DNA from: Butyrivibrio sp. NC3005
Lineage (GTDB): Bacteria > Bacillota > Clostridia > Lachnospirales > Lachnospiraceae
Length of the DNA: 41,052 bases
Assembly (NCBI RefSeq): GCF_000424545.1
Contig: NZ_AUKC01000034.1
Span: forward strand, 1 to 41,052
Direction of reading: 5' to 3'
The translations under genes were made by a program, and so were the position numbers. Below the pieces are notes generated by a model. The model was not told the origin of the DNA. It searched no databases and saw nothing but the letters and a program-made list of their open reading frames with translations. Below are positions 1 to 9,618 of this stretch, piece after piece. Each line of letters starts with the position of its first letter. The first letter of the stretch is position 1.

Positions 1-618
1 AGCATCAAAGATGATGATATTACCATTACTCTTGTTCGTGAAGGAATGCCTAGAGAGCTTGTAAAATGGTTCAAAAATAACAATTGCAATGTAACAGAGA
101 AATATCCGGGCATTTATTATGTTACTGGAAAAAAGGCTCTTTTTTCAACTCAGCTTATTGTATCATCCAAGCTTAATACCAGTGAGCATCAATGGCTAAA
201 GGCTTTAACTAGTAAGATGGAAGAAAATGTTGGTGAACGTCTTGTATTTTCTGCCGAATTACTATCCGAAAAAGATGATAAGGAAAATGCTGATTCTGTA
301 TTACAGCTGGCTTTAGCAGAGAATAAAGCTTTATTTGAGAAAATGAAGGAGGTACATGGTATGTGTGAGGCTCTTAAAGATTTAATGAAACCCGAATTAG
401 AGGAAGCTAAAAATATCGCAAAAATTGAGGGCAGAGCTGAGGGCAGAGCTGAAGGCAGAGCTGAAGGTGAAGCCGAGGGCATTACTAAAGGTGTTAATGA
501 ATTATCTACAGCTTTAAAGCGTTTAAAGTCTGGTTCTTCTGTTCAGGCTCTTATAGATGAAGGATTCAATCCTGAGATTGTTAAAACTGCAAAAAATGTT
601 TTAGATGATATCACCTAA
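1..618 (+). CDS. 3' part of a hypothetical protein with EGRAEG repeat tail (Rpn/PD-(D/E)XK-like style)
   Basis: The reading frame is open from base 1, so the ATG at 46 is internal and only the last 205 codons are present. The visible part has a small alpha/beta-looking segment (around YPGIYYVTG), then a charged helical region and a tandem EGRAEG repeat, ending in a short helical tail. This arrangement resembles Clostridia proteins related to Rpn/PD-(D/E)XK putative transposase-nucleases, whose C-termini often carry such repeats. The catalytic part would lie outside the window, so activity cannot be judged. It is followed by a strong terminator and is convergent with the DUF4132 unit. Function is unknown; the family link is from memory and moderate at best. 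Confidence 0.6.
   Translation, partial: SIKDDDITITLVREGMPRELVKWFKNNNCNVTEKYPGIYYVTGKKALFSTQLIVSSKLNTSEHQWLKALTSKMEENVGERLVFSAELLSEKDDKENADSVLQLALAENKALFEKMKEVHGMCEALKDLMKPELEEAKNIAKIEGRAEGRAEGRAEGEAEGITKGVNELSTALKRLKSGSSVQALIDEGFNPEIVKTAKNVLDDIT
427..474 (+). repeat. 12-bp tandem repeat coding EGRA/EGEA
   Basis: Three near-identical 12-bp units (GAGGGCAGAGCT and one-base variants at 427-438, 439-450, 451-462) are followed by a diverged fourth. They encode Glu-Gly-Arg-Ala units inside the partial CDS. Such in-frame coding repeats can vary in number by slippage without breaking the frame. Confidence 0.8.
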
Positions 619-638
619 ATAATTCAAGGAGAATTTTT

Positions 639-680
639 AAGAATCATTGTAGTATTATAACAACGATTCTTATTCTTCTA
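639..680 (+). terminator. Possible upstream stem-loop after the partial CDS
   Basis: AAGAATCATTGT (639-650) and ACAACGATTCTT (660-671) form a 12-bp stem with one A:C mismatch and a 9-nt loop. It lies 21 bases after the stop codon. The following tract ATTCTTCTAT is only partly T-rich, so this may be an auxiliary hairpin ahead of the stronger terminator at 697. Confidence 0.4.
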
Positions 681-696
681 TAAATGCATATAAATT

Positions 697-741
697 AAGC
701 CTGTGAACACGTTACATGAACGTTTTCACAGGCTTTTATTT
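697..741. terminator. Rho-independent terminator, probably bidirectional
   Basis: AAGCCTGTGAA (697-707) pairs with TTCACAGGCTT (725-735), with further pairing of ACGTT/AACG around the loop. On the + strand it runs into TTATTTT. On the minus strand it runs into TTAATTTAT. It sits between the convergent partial CDS and the DUF4132 gene, so it probably ends both. Confidence 0.85.
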
Positions 742-757
742 TAGTATTATATTTGCA

Positions 758-1006
758 TCAGCCCAGATACTTCAAAATCTCTGGATCTTTTATCTTCTGG
801 TCATTTGCAAGAAGCAAAATCTTTGTCATAATCTCTGCTGTCTTAGGGTCATCATCTGCAAATGGAAGGAATATTCTTCCTCTATGCTGTGAATGAACAG
901 GTACGATTGGAAGCATTCCCTTAGCCTTAACATGTACCACACCTGATCCCATATGAACTGAGTATTCTCCAAGCTTTCCTTCAATCTTTGAATGTCTGTC
1001 GAGAAA
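758..1006 (-). pseudogene. Severed C-terminus of the DUF4132 protein (in frame after a TAA)
   Basis: Reading past the TAA at 1007-1009 in the same frame gives FLDRHSKIEGKLGEYSVH and then a stretch ending at a TGA at 758-760, about 82 codons. The segment holds the motifs GSGVVH, PVHSQHRGRIFLPFADDDP and KTAEIMTKILLLA, which match what I recall as the conserved extreme C-terminus of DUF4132 proteins. An ATG at 950-952 exists, but no ribosome binding site precedes it, so independent translation is unlikely. This is the end of the neighbouring gene cut off by a nonsense codon, unless the codon is read through or is a sequencing error. Confidence 0.8.
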
Positions 1007-4000
1007 TTATACATTAGACAGTGACTGCATACCTGTAAGTTCTTTTGCAATGGCAATACGCATTTCAACAGTAGAATGGCTACTTTCAGGGTCAACTCCG
1101 CCTACGTAGGAAGTTGATACCATAAGATCCAAATCTCTCATTGTTTCAGAGAAAAGAACTTCATCAATATCCTTCAAATCTATTGCTTTATCTGTTTTTC
1201 TAGAATAGAAGGAAACATATTCCAAGGTGGGTGATTCCACATCTGCAGGAGTAAAGAAATCCATATCTGCATAAAGAGTCACATACACGTCCTGAATATA
1301 ATTAACCTTCTCGAGTCCCTGTTCATAGCTTGCAATCCATCCTCTGCTTCTAAGAACAGCGACAGCTTTATTAGCCTGAATTTGGAAGCCTGCATATCTT
1401 CTAGAGATATTCTTCTCGTTAAGCTCTTCTTGAGTAATTGGATAAACTTCTCTAAATACCTGCTTAAATGGCTGAACAATCTCATTCTCATATACGTAGT
1501 GCATATACAAAGACCAGCATTCTTCGTTTTTCAAATCGATAGCATGTGCAACATAAAAGACAGCTTCATTATCATTCATATCAATTGCATATTCATTTCC
1601 TTCGATGTCTTTTATGAAAATAGCATCATCTTTTGAAAAGATAAATCCAATCCTTCTGCTGCCCTTTGTATCTGCTATCCACACAAGGTTTTTAGCAAGA
1701 GAATATAGTACTTTAGAACGAGTTACGCACTTAATATCAGCAATTCCCAACTTTGTTCTATTAACCATGCACTGCTCAAAGGTTTCTTTGGCTCTTTGTT
1801 TCTGATCCTTCATTTCCTTGGCTTTTTCTTTCAGCATCAGAACATATTCATTCTTGGCAAGAGCTTTTGGAACTGACTTTTGAGATTTTCCATTCTTTTC
1901 AATACAAAGACTACAATTACCTTCATCATCTATTGATAAGTTGAAAAATACACCTTCAACTTCCTTTTTCTCTAAAAGAGATAATATTTCATCACTCTTT
2001 TTAGCTTCAAGGCGCCACATCATACGATTAATATCGAAAATCTTTGCAGTAAGTGCAAGGTTTTCAAGAGCTATATTAACCGCCAGTTTCTCGCTTTCTC
2101 TTCGCTGCGCTCCATAGTTCTTACTTCCCTTTTTGAACTCCATGATAAATTCATAACGTTTCAACAAAGTATCATCATCTGTTGGTTCAAAAGGAATAAG
2201 TGCATAGGTGCGAAGCTTTTCCTGGTTACGCTTATCCATAATCTCTTTTTCAAGTTCATCCGCATTAAGCTTTCCTCTTACCGCATCTGTATACATCTGA
2301 GAACGTCTGTGCGCATTTGAACCTGATGTTATATATTTCGCACTCTTATACAGCTCGTTAAATCTCTTTTCGCCAAGCTGATTCAAGACTTCTTCGAACC
2401 AGTCAATATCGAATACTCCATCATTAAACTTCTTCGGGCTTATTGGAGAATACAAGGCTACGATTCCCTCTTTTTCCTCATCAAAGCGTTCGCTAATATG
2501 AGCATGGAAGAACCATATTCCTTTCTTAAGTCCATCTATCTTCGTATAATCCTCGATTATATCAGCCCACTGAGGAGCATACATTGCCGCCTCAATAAGT
2601 CTTTTTGCAGTAATATCAGTATCTTTGATAAGCTCTCTTAACTTCTCTGCATTGTCACCATTTGCAGGATAACAGCGTTTCAAAAGAGAACTTAAAACAC
2701 TATTCTTGGCAGTTTCACTTGAATAGAAATATCCTCTTGTAAAGTTTTCTTTTCCAAGACCGCAAAGAAGCATTACAAAATACCCTATTCCCTCAAAATA
2801 TCGAATTTCGTGAATACATCTGGTAATAGATGTTTCTGCCTGTCCTCTTCTTGATTCTAACGTTATGGTATTTTTGATAAGCTTATCTATGAATTCATAG
2901 ACTCCAGGATAGTACTCTGCAACCTTGCCAATTGACTTATTCTTTCTGTAAGTAAGATGACTTATGCATTTTAGTCCATCATCAAAAACATATTTATAAG
3001 CTGTATCCTCATCAATGATATTCAAAGATATAGCATAAAAATAATCTGACAGACTCATGTATGATCCGGCTTTTGAAATACCTTCAACGCTATATTCATT
3101 GTTAAACCAAAGTTTAAACTGCTGAGAATTTACATCTTTTCTATTAATCTCTTTTCTAAGATAAGAGAAAGGGTAAAGACTTAACCACGACTTATAGCGC
3201 TCTCCAAAATACTGCTTGGTCTCTTTGGAAATGTTCTCTCCTAGTCTTCCTACACCGATAATATCTATCAAAGAAAAATACAGCTTAAGATTCTTTTCCC
3301 ATAACTGATTTTCATCAGCTAACAGTCTTCCCTGTTCTATTATCTGTATTATCTGACCTAGTCTTGCCTTATATCTAACCCTGTATTCTGAATCGTAATA
3401 TGGGCAGTATTCATCCAGAAAAGCTTTTGCTTCATCTGTAACTGCTCCATATTCATATTCGCTTGACCTTGCAGCCTCTATAAGGTAACACAACATAGCC
3501 ATCTTGAGAGGGTTAATAATATATGGTTTTAACACTTCATAAAACTCTTCATGAAAAGGAATATAGTTAAAATAGCACTTTCCTTCCCTATTATACTTAG
3601 ATTTCGGGCCATACTCTGCTGGAATCTGGAGTTCTGCATAGTATCCTGCTGCATCGCCGAACAAAATAGTCCTTCTTGTTCCTGACCAGTCCTCATATTC
3701 GTACTCAAAATCTTTGTGACTTTCAATAATCTCGTCGATTTTATCCATTACAGTCAAAATCTCTGCTTTGGATAAAAAGATCCTTTTGAAACTTTTTTTA
3801 GGGAAAATCTCTATTTTTTCCCTTGACTTACAGATTTCTTCAAGATTATCTTCAACTTTCTTAATGTCGTAAAGTCCGTATCCGTTTTCAGGCGATATGA
3901 CATTTGTCAAAGATTCACCATTATTTGAACCTTCCAATACGCTATTGCCACTTGTTCCTACATTAAGCTGATCAAATAAAACCTTTGTCTGAGTAGACAA

Positions 4001-5806
4001 CTTCATATCAGAAAGCTTCTCGATATCCTCTTTAATCTCATTACAAATATTATCATCAGCAATTGCAAGTTCAAGTGCTGCCTGAATCTGATACTCTTCA
4101 CCCTTTATAAGTGTTCTTGCAGCTTTCTTTCTAAGTCCCTGGTCAAGTTTCGTCAGATACTTCATTAGACTTACTTTAAGCCTGGAACTCTTAGACTTTA
4201 GAAGTTCGCAGATATGATCAATGTCACTATCAGTTGTATCACACCAGCTTAAAAGTTTGAGAACAGCTTCCTTGTTAGTAGAACTTCTATCACTTAAGGC
4301 TTCGTACAGATAATCTCTATGCTTTGCATTCCTCTCAGGATTAAGGAGATTGGCATAAATTGCACATCTTTCATCAACTCCTATGAAATCGCGAATCTCC
4401 CACAATTCATCTATCATTTTTTCATTCAAATCATAGGCTGCAATGGATATAAGCACTTTAAAAAGTTTCCCGTCCTTGTTGGACAAACTAATGCTATTCC
4501 AGTCGAAAATAGAATGCTCAAATGTCATAGTCTTTTTGCCGATACGGACAGCTATTGACTTAATTTTGGTAAAAAGAGCATATCTTTCCTCAAAGCTATT
4601 GGGATACATTCTGTCAATTCTAGGCTTTGCAAACTTATTTTCAGTTCTATTATATATAAATGCGTAGGATGCATCCGAATTGTGGTGAAGGCATGCAACT
4701 ACATAAGCTAAAACTTCGTCATCAGTTTCATCAAGATTTGTTACAGCAATCTTGTGTTTATATGTCGCGCTTCCAACATTTAATGTAAAATAGTTTCCTA
4801 TAAGTCTCTTATGCTTCTTCTCGTCATGAGTCATTCTAACAGCAAGATCTATTGACTTCTCGACATCATCACATCCTATAGACCATAGTGCAAAGAAGAT
4901 TTCCATAGGATTGTCGCTATCCATACACTCAGCTCTTTTTACCGGATCAAGCAAACAGTTGCAGGCAATGTCTACAAGTTTTTTTATCTTACTAACATTT
5001 AGCTTGGACATATCTGAAGGTGCAATACCTGTCCATGTGAAAAAAGCTCTGATTGCAGATGAGAATCTAAACAAATCATTATCAACAGAAAACTTGAAGA
5101 AATCAACAAATGTTTCTCTGTCACCGCTATCAATGCTCTCCAAAACCGCTTGTCTTAAACCTTCCTGTGAACCTGCTGCAAGAAGCATCTTTTTTAGAAG
5201 GTCTTTGAGCTCTGCATTATTGGACTTAATAATACCAATGATAGCATCACGCTTCATCATTACGTTGTTATCGCCTAGGATCATTTCCCTAAGAACATCT
5301 ATACAGTTAGTATTATTCTTGCTAATCTCAAGCGCAATAAAATCAGAGAAACTGCTTATATAAAAGTATGAGTTAACTTTAAGAAGTTCCTCTACCTGTA
5401 ATCCATAGTATGGAAATTTGATATAGTCTACAATTGTGTCAAGAACTCTGGCTGTATAATAACCAAAATTACCAGATCTAAGACTTCTTCTAAGCATAGA
5501 AGAATTAAACTGACCTCTTGTTATAATATCACAAAGAATTTCAACATCCTTGCTACTATCCTTACCACATAACTTACTTATTGCTTCCACAAACTTCTTG
5601 CAAAAAAGCTCTTCTTTACAAGAAATCTCTTCAATGCTTTTGCCACAAGCATACTCGATTTCTTCGTTAAGAACATTGTAGACGTTATCACCATATTTAT
5701 TCTTGCAATAGTTCCATAACGCTTTTTCGAGTCCATTTAAGAAAAAGAATCTTTTTTCATTCTTCATGAACTCTTCTTCATTAAAATTCACATTAATATC
5801 GCTCAT
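1007..5806 (-). CDS. DUF4132 domain-containing giant protein, truncated by an in-frame stop
   Basis: A 1599-residue, mostly helical soluble protein with no signal peptide or membrane segment. The N-terminal ~650 residues look like repeated helical (HEAT-like) segments. The region from about residue 1250 (MMWRLEAKKSDEILSLLE onward) is typical of the DUF4132 domain, the family of E. coli MolR/YehI. Family function is not established; relatives can sit beside MoxR AAA and VWA genes, but none is here, and no WGR domain is seen. The start is supported by GGGGGAG upstream of ATG. The gene follows the 140-aa gene by 25 bp and is last in the pepC unit. The stop at 1007-1009 removes about 82 residues that continue in frame, including the most recognisable C-terminal motifs, so the product is probably damaged. 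Confidence 0.85.
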   Translation of the reverse strand: MSDINVNFNEEEFMKNEKRFFFLNGLEKALWNYCKNKYGDNVYNVLNEEIEYACGKSIEEISCKEELFCKKFVEAISKLCGKDSSKDVEILCDIITRGQFNSSMLRRSLRSGNFGYYTARVLDTIVDYIKFPYYGLQVEELLKVNSYFYISSFSDFIALEISKNNTNCIDVLREMILGDNNVMMKRDAIIGIIKSNNAELKDLLKKMLLAAGSQEGLRQAVLESIDSGDRETFVDFFKFSVDNDLFRFSSAIRAFFTWTGIAPSDMSKLNVSKIKKLVDIACNCLLDPVKRAECMDSDNPMEIFFALWSIGCDDVEKSIDLAVRMTHDEKKHKRLIGNYFTLNVGSATYKHKIAVTNLDETDDEVLAYVVACLHHNSDASYAFIYNRTENKFAKPRIDRMYPNSFEERYALFTKIKSIAVRIGKKTMTFEHSIFDWNSISLSNKDGKLFKVLISIAAYDLNEKMIDELWEIRDFIGVDERCAIYANLLNPERNAKHRDYLYEALSDRSSTNKEAVLKLLSWCDTTDSDIDHICELLKSKSSRLKVSLMKYLTKLDQGLRKKAARTLIKGEEYQIQAALELAIADDNICNEIKEDIEKLSDMKLSTQTKVLFDQLNVGTSGNSVLEGSNNGESLTNVISPENGYGLYDIKKVEDNLEEICKSREKIEIFPKKSFKRIFLSKAEILTVMDKIDEIIESHKDFEYEYEDWSGTRRTILFGDAAGYYAELQIPAEYGPKSKYNREGKCYFNYIPFHEEFYEVLKPYIINPLKMAMLCYLIEAARSSEYEYGAVTDEAKAFLDEYCPYYDSEYRVRYKARLGQIIQIIEQGRLLADENQLWEKNLKLYFSLIDIIGVGRLGENISKETKQYFGERYKSWLSLYPFSYLRKEINRKDVNSQQFKLWFNNEYSVEGISKAGSYMSLSDYFYAISLNIIDEDTAYKYVFDDGLKCISHLTYRKNKSIGKVAEYYPGVYEFIDKLIKNTITLESRRGQAETSITRCIHEIRYFEGIGYFVMLLCGLGKENFTRGYFYSSETAKNSVLSSLLKRCYPANGDNAEKLRELIKDTDITAKRLIEAAMYAPQWADIIEDYTKIDGLKKGIWFFHAHISERFDEEKEGIVALYSPISPKKFNDGVFDIDWFEEVLNQLGEKRFNELYKSAKYITSGSNAHRRSQMYTDAVRGKLNADELEKEIMDKRNQEKLRTYALIPFEPTDDDTLLKRYEFIMEFKKGSKNYGAQRRESEKLAVNIALENLALTAKIFDINRMMWRLEAKKSDEILSLLEKKEVEGVFFNLSIDDEGNCSLCIEKNGKSQKSVPKALAKNEYVLMLKEKAKEMKDQKQRAKETFEQCMVNRTKLGIADIKCVTRSKVLYSLAKNLVWIADTKGSRRIGFIFSKDDAIFIKDIEGNEYAIDMNDNEAVFYVAHAIDLKNEECWSLYMHYVYENEIVQPFKQVFREVYPITQEELNEKNISRRYAGFQIQANKAVAVLRSRGWIASYEQGLEKVNYIQDVYVTLYADMDFFTPADVESPTLEYVSFYSRKTDKAIDLKDIDEVLFSETMRDLDLMVSTSYVGGVDPESSHSTVEMRIAIAKELTGMQSLSNV

Positions 5807-5831
5807 TTTTCTCCCCCGATTAAAAACTTTT

Positions 5832-6254
5832 TTAATATAACATAGAACCGGATAAAAAGATAAGCCTTATAAAGGTAAATTCATCTCCTTCTGACAGTTC
5901 AATCTTATCATCTAATTCTGTTAATTCTGTATCGCCTCTGAATACTTTGACCATTCCATCCTTGAAACACTGTATTGCATTTTCCTTTGCCTTATTACTA
6001 TCGACTTTTTGAGGATTTAGAATTCCTCCAAAATCAACCTTACCTGTTCTTGCCTTTTCTTCAATCTGCATATTGGTAAGTAGTTCGATATTCTCAGCAT
6101 TGCCAGTTTTTTTATTATATCTTTCAACCTCTTTTTCTACAAAAAACTCTATAAGAGTCTTAAGTGTATAAATAGATTCAGACGTTTCGTAAGGGACTTT
6201 TTCAAGCTTACTACGTCTACTGAAAGATTTTTTTACTCGTGCATATATTTGCAT
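5832..6254 (-). CDS. Hypothetical 140-aa protein upstream of DUF4132
   Basis: I do not recognise a family. The protein begins with a basic segment (MQIYARVKKSFSRRSK), then has a helical stretch and a C-terminal part with ELDDKIELSEGDEFTFIRL. That part resembles the turn-rich end of ubiquitin-like or MoaD/ThiS-type beta-grasp folds, but this is only an impression. No signal peptide or membrane segment. GGGGAAG lies a few bases before ATG. It lies 23 bp after the AlkD-like gene and 25 bp before the DUF4132 gene, so it is co-transcribed and may be a partner of DUF4132. Checking whether it always travels with DUF4132 would be informative. Confidence 0.7.
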   Translation of the reverse strand: MQIYARVKKSFSRRSKLEKVPYETSESIYTLKTLIEFFVEKEVERYNKKTGNAENIELLTNMQIEEKARTGKVDFGGILNPQKVDSNKAKENAIQCFKDGMVKVFRGDTELTELDDKIELSEGDEFTFIRLIFLSGSMLY

Positions 6255-6277
6255 AATCTTCCCCGTTTTTTATAACT

Positions 6278-6949
6278 TTATAATAAACTTTTCAGATACA
6301 TTTTGTGCTCATCACTAACTCTATAGCTTTCACATGCCTTATGAATAGTCTTTTTATGAACCCAGTCATCAAGCCTTCTATCTTCCAGATACTCGATACT
6401 TGCGCCGTACTGTTTGGCAAGTGCTGTAGCAAAATACCAGGCTACCATCATCTTAAGATAATAGTCATCTCCTTTTTTAGAGGCTACTAATTCCAGGTAT
6501 TCTTTCTTGAAATCTTCATCTAGAAATTCATTCATAAGCATGCGCATACCAAATCTTGAAGTATACACATGATCTGATTCAATCCATTTGGTTATGTAGG
6601 GAAGCAGCTTTGCATGATTCTTCTTAAATATCTTAGGACTTGACTGATCCGATACAGGCCAGCAGTCTACATAAGGCAAAAAACTTTCTACAGCTTCCAC
6701 GCATTCATCGAAATCTTTAATCATGGCGATTACGAAAAAATGTATCAGGTTTTCCTCATAATATGTGTGAGGAACAGAACTTAAAAAGGCGTCTTTATAA
6801 TCACTTTTAAAGACCTCCTTTGCAAGACTTCTTAGCTGCGGAGTTCTGACACCTATTATTATTTCTGAAGCTATATTTGGAACAAGTTTTGATTGAAAAA
6901 TCTGATATTTTTCATCTTTTAATTGTATTAGTTTATCATACAAAGTCAT
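6278..6949 (-). CDS. DNA alkylation repair protein, AlkD-like HEAT-repeat glycosylase
   Basis: A 223-residue all-helical protein of the AlkC/AlkD family, which excises bulky or cationic alkylated purines without base flipping. The family signature is visible: W97-x3-D101 (CWPVSD) corresponds to the Trp and catalytic Asp of Bacillus AlkD (W109/D113), and R132 in SRFGMRM fits the conserved Arg (R148). The start is ATG at 6949 because AGGAGAG lies immediately upstream. The longer frame from 6982 would overlap pepT and has no better site. The gene starts 10 bp after the pepT stop, so it is translationally close to the peptidase genes. Length and residues look intact. Confidence 0.88.
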   Translation of the reverse strand: MTLYDKLIQLKDEKYQIFQSKLVPNIASEIIIGVRTPQLRSLAKEVFKSDYKDAFLSSVPHTYYEENLIHFFVIAMIKDFDECVEAVESFLPYVDCWPVSDQSSPKIFKKNHAKLLPYITKWIESDHVYTSRFGMRMLMNEFLDEDFKKEYLELVASKKGDDYYLKMMVAWYFATALAKQYGASIEYLEDRRLDDWVHKKTIHKACESYRVSDEHKMYLKSLL

Positions 6950-6959
6950 ACTTTCTCTC

Positions 6960-8210
6960 CTACAACTCCGAAAACGCCTCACAGATATTCAAGAGTATCT
7001 CCACATTCTTCTCCATTGACTGAATAGGAACATACTCAAATCTTCCATGTGCATTTTCATAACCAGCTGAAAGATTCGGGCAAGGAAGTCCTCTGAATGA
7101 AAGTGCTGCACCGTCAGTTCCACCTCTAAATGGCTCACAAACCGGTTCTATACCCGCTTTTTTTATTGCGCTTTTCAAAATATCTGTCAAATATGGAACT
7201 TTTTCAATAACTTCTTTCATATTGCTATACTGATGATTTATTGAAAGTTCTACTCTATCTGCTCCATATTCTTCTTGAAGCTTTGTTGCACACTCTCTTA
7301 AGAAATCCTCTTTTTTTCGGAATTTATCCAAGTCAAAATCTCTAATTATCATTCGAACTGTAGCATGTTCGCAGTCACCCTCACAGGATATAACGTGATA
7401 GAAGCCTTCAGTTCCACTAGTAAACTGCGGTTTTTCATTCTTTGGAAGGCTTGCCATTACAAAAGATGCCATATCAACTGCATTAATCATAATGCCTTTG
7501 GCAGTGCCTGTATGGACGCTTCTACCTGTAAATTTGAAAGTTGCTTCTGAAGCATAAAATGTCTCATCTTCATACCATCCAAGATGATCTCCATCCAAAG
7601 TGTAAGCAACTTTAGCACCAAATCTATTAAGATCAAGGTCTCTTGCAAGTCCTCCAACTTCTTCATCCGGTGTAAATGCAAGGCATATTTCGCCATGCGA
7701 TACATCTTTATGCGTTGTGTAATACTCTGCCATAGTCATTATGGCGGCAATTGAAGCCTTATCATCTCCGCCAAGAAGAGTTGTTCCATCTGTTAAAATA
7801 AGATCCTGTCCTACATACTGAGAGAGATTTGCATAATCTGATGCACGCATCACGATATCTTTTTCGGGATTAAGAACTATGTCGCCTCCATCATATTTTT
7901 CCACAACAAAAGGCTTTACATTCTCTGCACTTGCATCTGGAGCTGTATCCATATGAGCTACAAATCCTACTGCTGTTCCTGTACCATCTGTTATATTAGA
8001 CGGAATTTTGCCATAGACAACGCACGCCTCTTCATCCATGTATACGTCAGACACATTTATTCTAATGAGCTCATCTCTAAGCATATATGCAAGATTTCGC
8101 TGTTTATCTGTAGTAGGCCAAGTTCCTTTATAGGGCTGTGACTGAGTATCAACCTTGGCGTAACGAATCATGCGCTCTTTAACCTTCTCGTAAATTTCAG
8201 AATTACTCAT
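6960..8210 (-). CDS. pepT: Peptidase T (tripeptidase, M20 family)
   Basis: A cytosolic di-zinc aminopeptidase that removes N-terminal residues from tripeptides. The metal centre is visible: H86 and D88 in AHMDTAPD, D149/D150 in LLGGDDKAS, the catalytic and ligand pair E183/E184 in PDEEVGG, D206 in TLDGD and H388 in NAHGRFE. The length of 416 residues is normal for PepT. The start codon overlaps the pepC stop in an ATGA arrangement (8207-8210), indicating translational coupling. Together with PepC it would finish peptide breakdown to free amino acids. No truncation or missing key residue is seen. Confidence 0.95.
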   Translation of the reverse strand: MSNSEIYEKVKERMIRYAKVDTQSQPYKGTWPTTDKQRNLAYMLRDELIRINVSDVYMDEEACVVYGKIPSNITDGTGTAVGFVAHMDTAPDASAENVKPFVVEKYDGGDIVLNPEKDIVMRASDYANLSQYVGQDLILTDGTTLLGGDDKASIAAIMTMAEYYTTHKDVSHGEICLAFTPDEEVGGLARDLDLNRFGAKVAYTLDGDHLGWYEDETFYASEATFKFTGRSVHTGTAKGIMINAVDMASFVMASLPKNEKPQFTSGTEGFYHVISCEGDCEHATVRMIIRDFDLDKFRKKEDFLRECATKLQEEYGADRVELSINHQYSNMKEVIEKVPYLTDILKSAIKKAGIEPVCEPFRGGTDGAALSFRGLPCPNLSAGYENAHGRFEYVPIQSMEKNVEILLNICEAFSEL

Positions 8211-9520
8211 AACCAGTCACTCTCCCATGCATTGATTATTTCAGGTTCATTGGAAAGCAATGCTTTCTGATCATCTGTAAGATATTTTTTATTTACGATT
8301 ACTTCATATACATATTCATTAAAATACTTTTCGCTGCATACAAAGTATCCTTTTCTTCCAGCAGATTCGCCCCAGCTATTCTCAATCTTCCATCTGTTTG
8401 GTTTGCCATCTTCATCAACATTTACACCTACAAAAATCATTGCATGTGTAGCAAAGCTGTCATGGTACTCAAGTCTTTTTTTCTTATCCATTGAGAAATC
8501 TATACCGCCAAACAGACCTTCAAAGTCAAGACTATCCTGATCCCATACTCCTTCATCTCTATCGCCATAAGCACCAGAATCGCATCCAAACCAAACCGGA
8601 TCATTATCTTTTAACTGCTTAATAGTAAGCTCTTCAAGTTCTGCCTGGGTAAGGTTAAGGCATCTGACATTACTGTCAGCCATTGAACCGATATAATGGA
8701 ATGCGTAGTAATAATCCATAGGAAGTCCTGATGTTGGATGATTTGTTACTGTAATATAATCATCCAGAACGCATCCAACATACTTTTCATAGAATTGTTT
8801 TCCTGTAAGGTTTTTATCAGAAAAAAATTCTCCATCTTTATCTCTGTAATCGAAATCGAAAGTCATTGGAGGTTCACCAAAAGCGATACATTCCATGCGA
8901 TATACTTCCTGAAGCATCTTTTCCTTTATTGTAGTAACGTCAATTCCCTTTCCAATCATTTCACGAAGAATAGACGCATCTTTTCTCAAAAGGCTGATTA
9001 ACAGCTTCATAAACTTTTCTGTATGAAGTGACTGATATGTCTCAGGCATTACGCTCTTTGGCACAACTCCATATTTCTTTACCAGATCAACTGCCATATC
9101 CCAATAACCACCATCATGGAATCCTGATAAAATATATTCCATCATGCGATCATTCATTGGCTTATCTGCATTTTCTATAACCATTTCCAACATGTTGTTA
9201 GCTTTTTCAAGCTTATCATAAAAGGCAAGATAATTTGCAGATAACTCGAACTTATCAAGATTGCACTTTTGGGCAACCTTCTCTCTCATGATGTTTAATG
9301 CAGCAAACATCCAGCATCTTCCACTATTCTGCTGCCATGTAATTCCTCTTGTCTTTAACTCTATACTAAAATCACCGTTAAGCTTTGCAGCTTTAGACGG
9401 AACAAAAGCAAGATCCTTTATCGGAGTCTTTGCAAGGGCAGCCTGCAAAGTACGACTGTGAAAATTCTTACTTTCATCATCTCTAAATTTATCCAATAAT
9501 TCCTGCGTTAATGCCTGCAT
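8207..9520 (-). CDS. pepC: Aminopeptidase C (C1B cysteine peptidase, bleomycin hydrolase family)
   Basis: A cytosolic papain-fold aminopeptidase, normally a hexameric barrel. The catalytic Cys lies in NSGRCWMFAALN, the His in SFATHAMIFVGV and the Asn in KIENSWGESAG. ATG at 9520 is preferred: GGAGG at 9530-9534 lies 9 bases upstream, whereas the alternative TTG at 9526 would leave only 3 bases. This gives 437 residues, normal for the family. It is the first gene of a five-gene minus-strand unit with pepT, the AlkD-like gene, the 140-aa gene and DUF4132. A near-consensus promoter is at 9619-9647. Confidence 0.95.
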   Translation of the reverse strand: MQALTQELLDKFRDDESKNFHSRTLQAALAKTPIKDLAFVPSKAAKLNGDFSIELKTRGITWQQNSGRCWMFAALNIMREKVAQKCNLDKFELSANYLAFYDKLEKANNMLEMVIENADKPMNDRMMEYILSGFHDGGYWDMAVDLVKKYGVVPKSVMPETYQSLHTEKFMKLLISLLRKDASILREMIGKGIDVTTIKEKMLQEVYRMECIAFGEPPMTFDFDYRDKDGEFFSDKNLTGKQFYEKYVGCVLDDYITVTNHPTSGLPMDYYYAFHYIGSMADSNVRCLNLTQAELEELTIKQLKDNDPVWFGCDSGAYGDRDEGVWDQDSLDFEGLFGGIDFSMDKKKRLEYHDSFATHAMIFVGVNVDEDGKPNRWKIENSWGESAGRKGYFVCSEKYFNEYVYEVIVNKKYLTDDQKALLSNEPEIINAWESDWL

Positions 9521-9618
9521 GTACAATTACCTCCATAATATAAACAATCACGCTTGTTTTTGAACGTGATTCCAAATTTATTAAAAAAATTGAATAACCT
9601 TTCAAAACTACCCTTACC

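Noticed and set aside
427..474. Short tandem repeat as a CRISPR array
   Set aside because: Units are 12 bp, contiguous, in frame and coding; there are no spacers. No CRISPR array was seen anywhere in the window.
4911..5363. 150-codon + strand ORF opposite the DUF4132 gene
   Set aside because: It lies wholly antisense to a well-supported coding frame, has no ribosome binding site and no recognisable domain.
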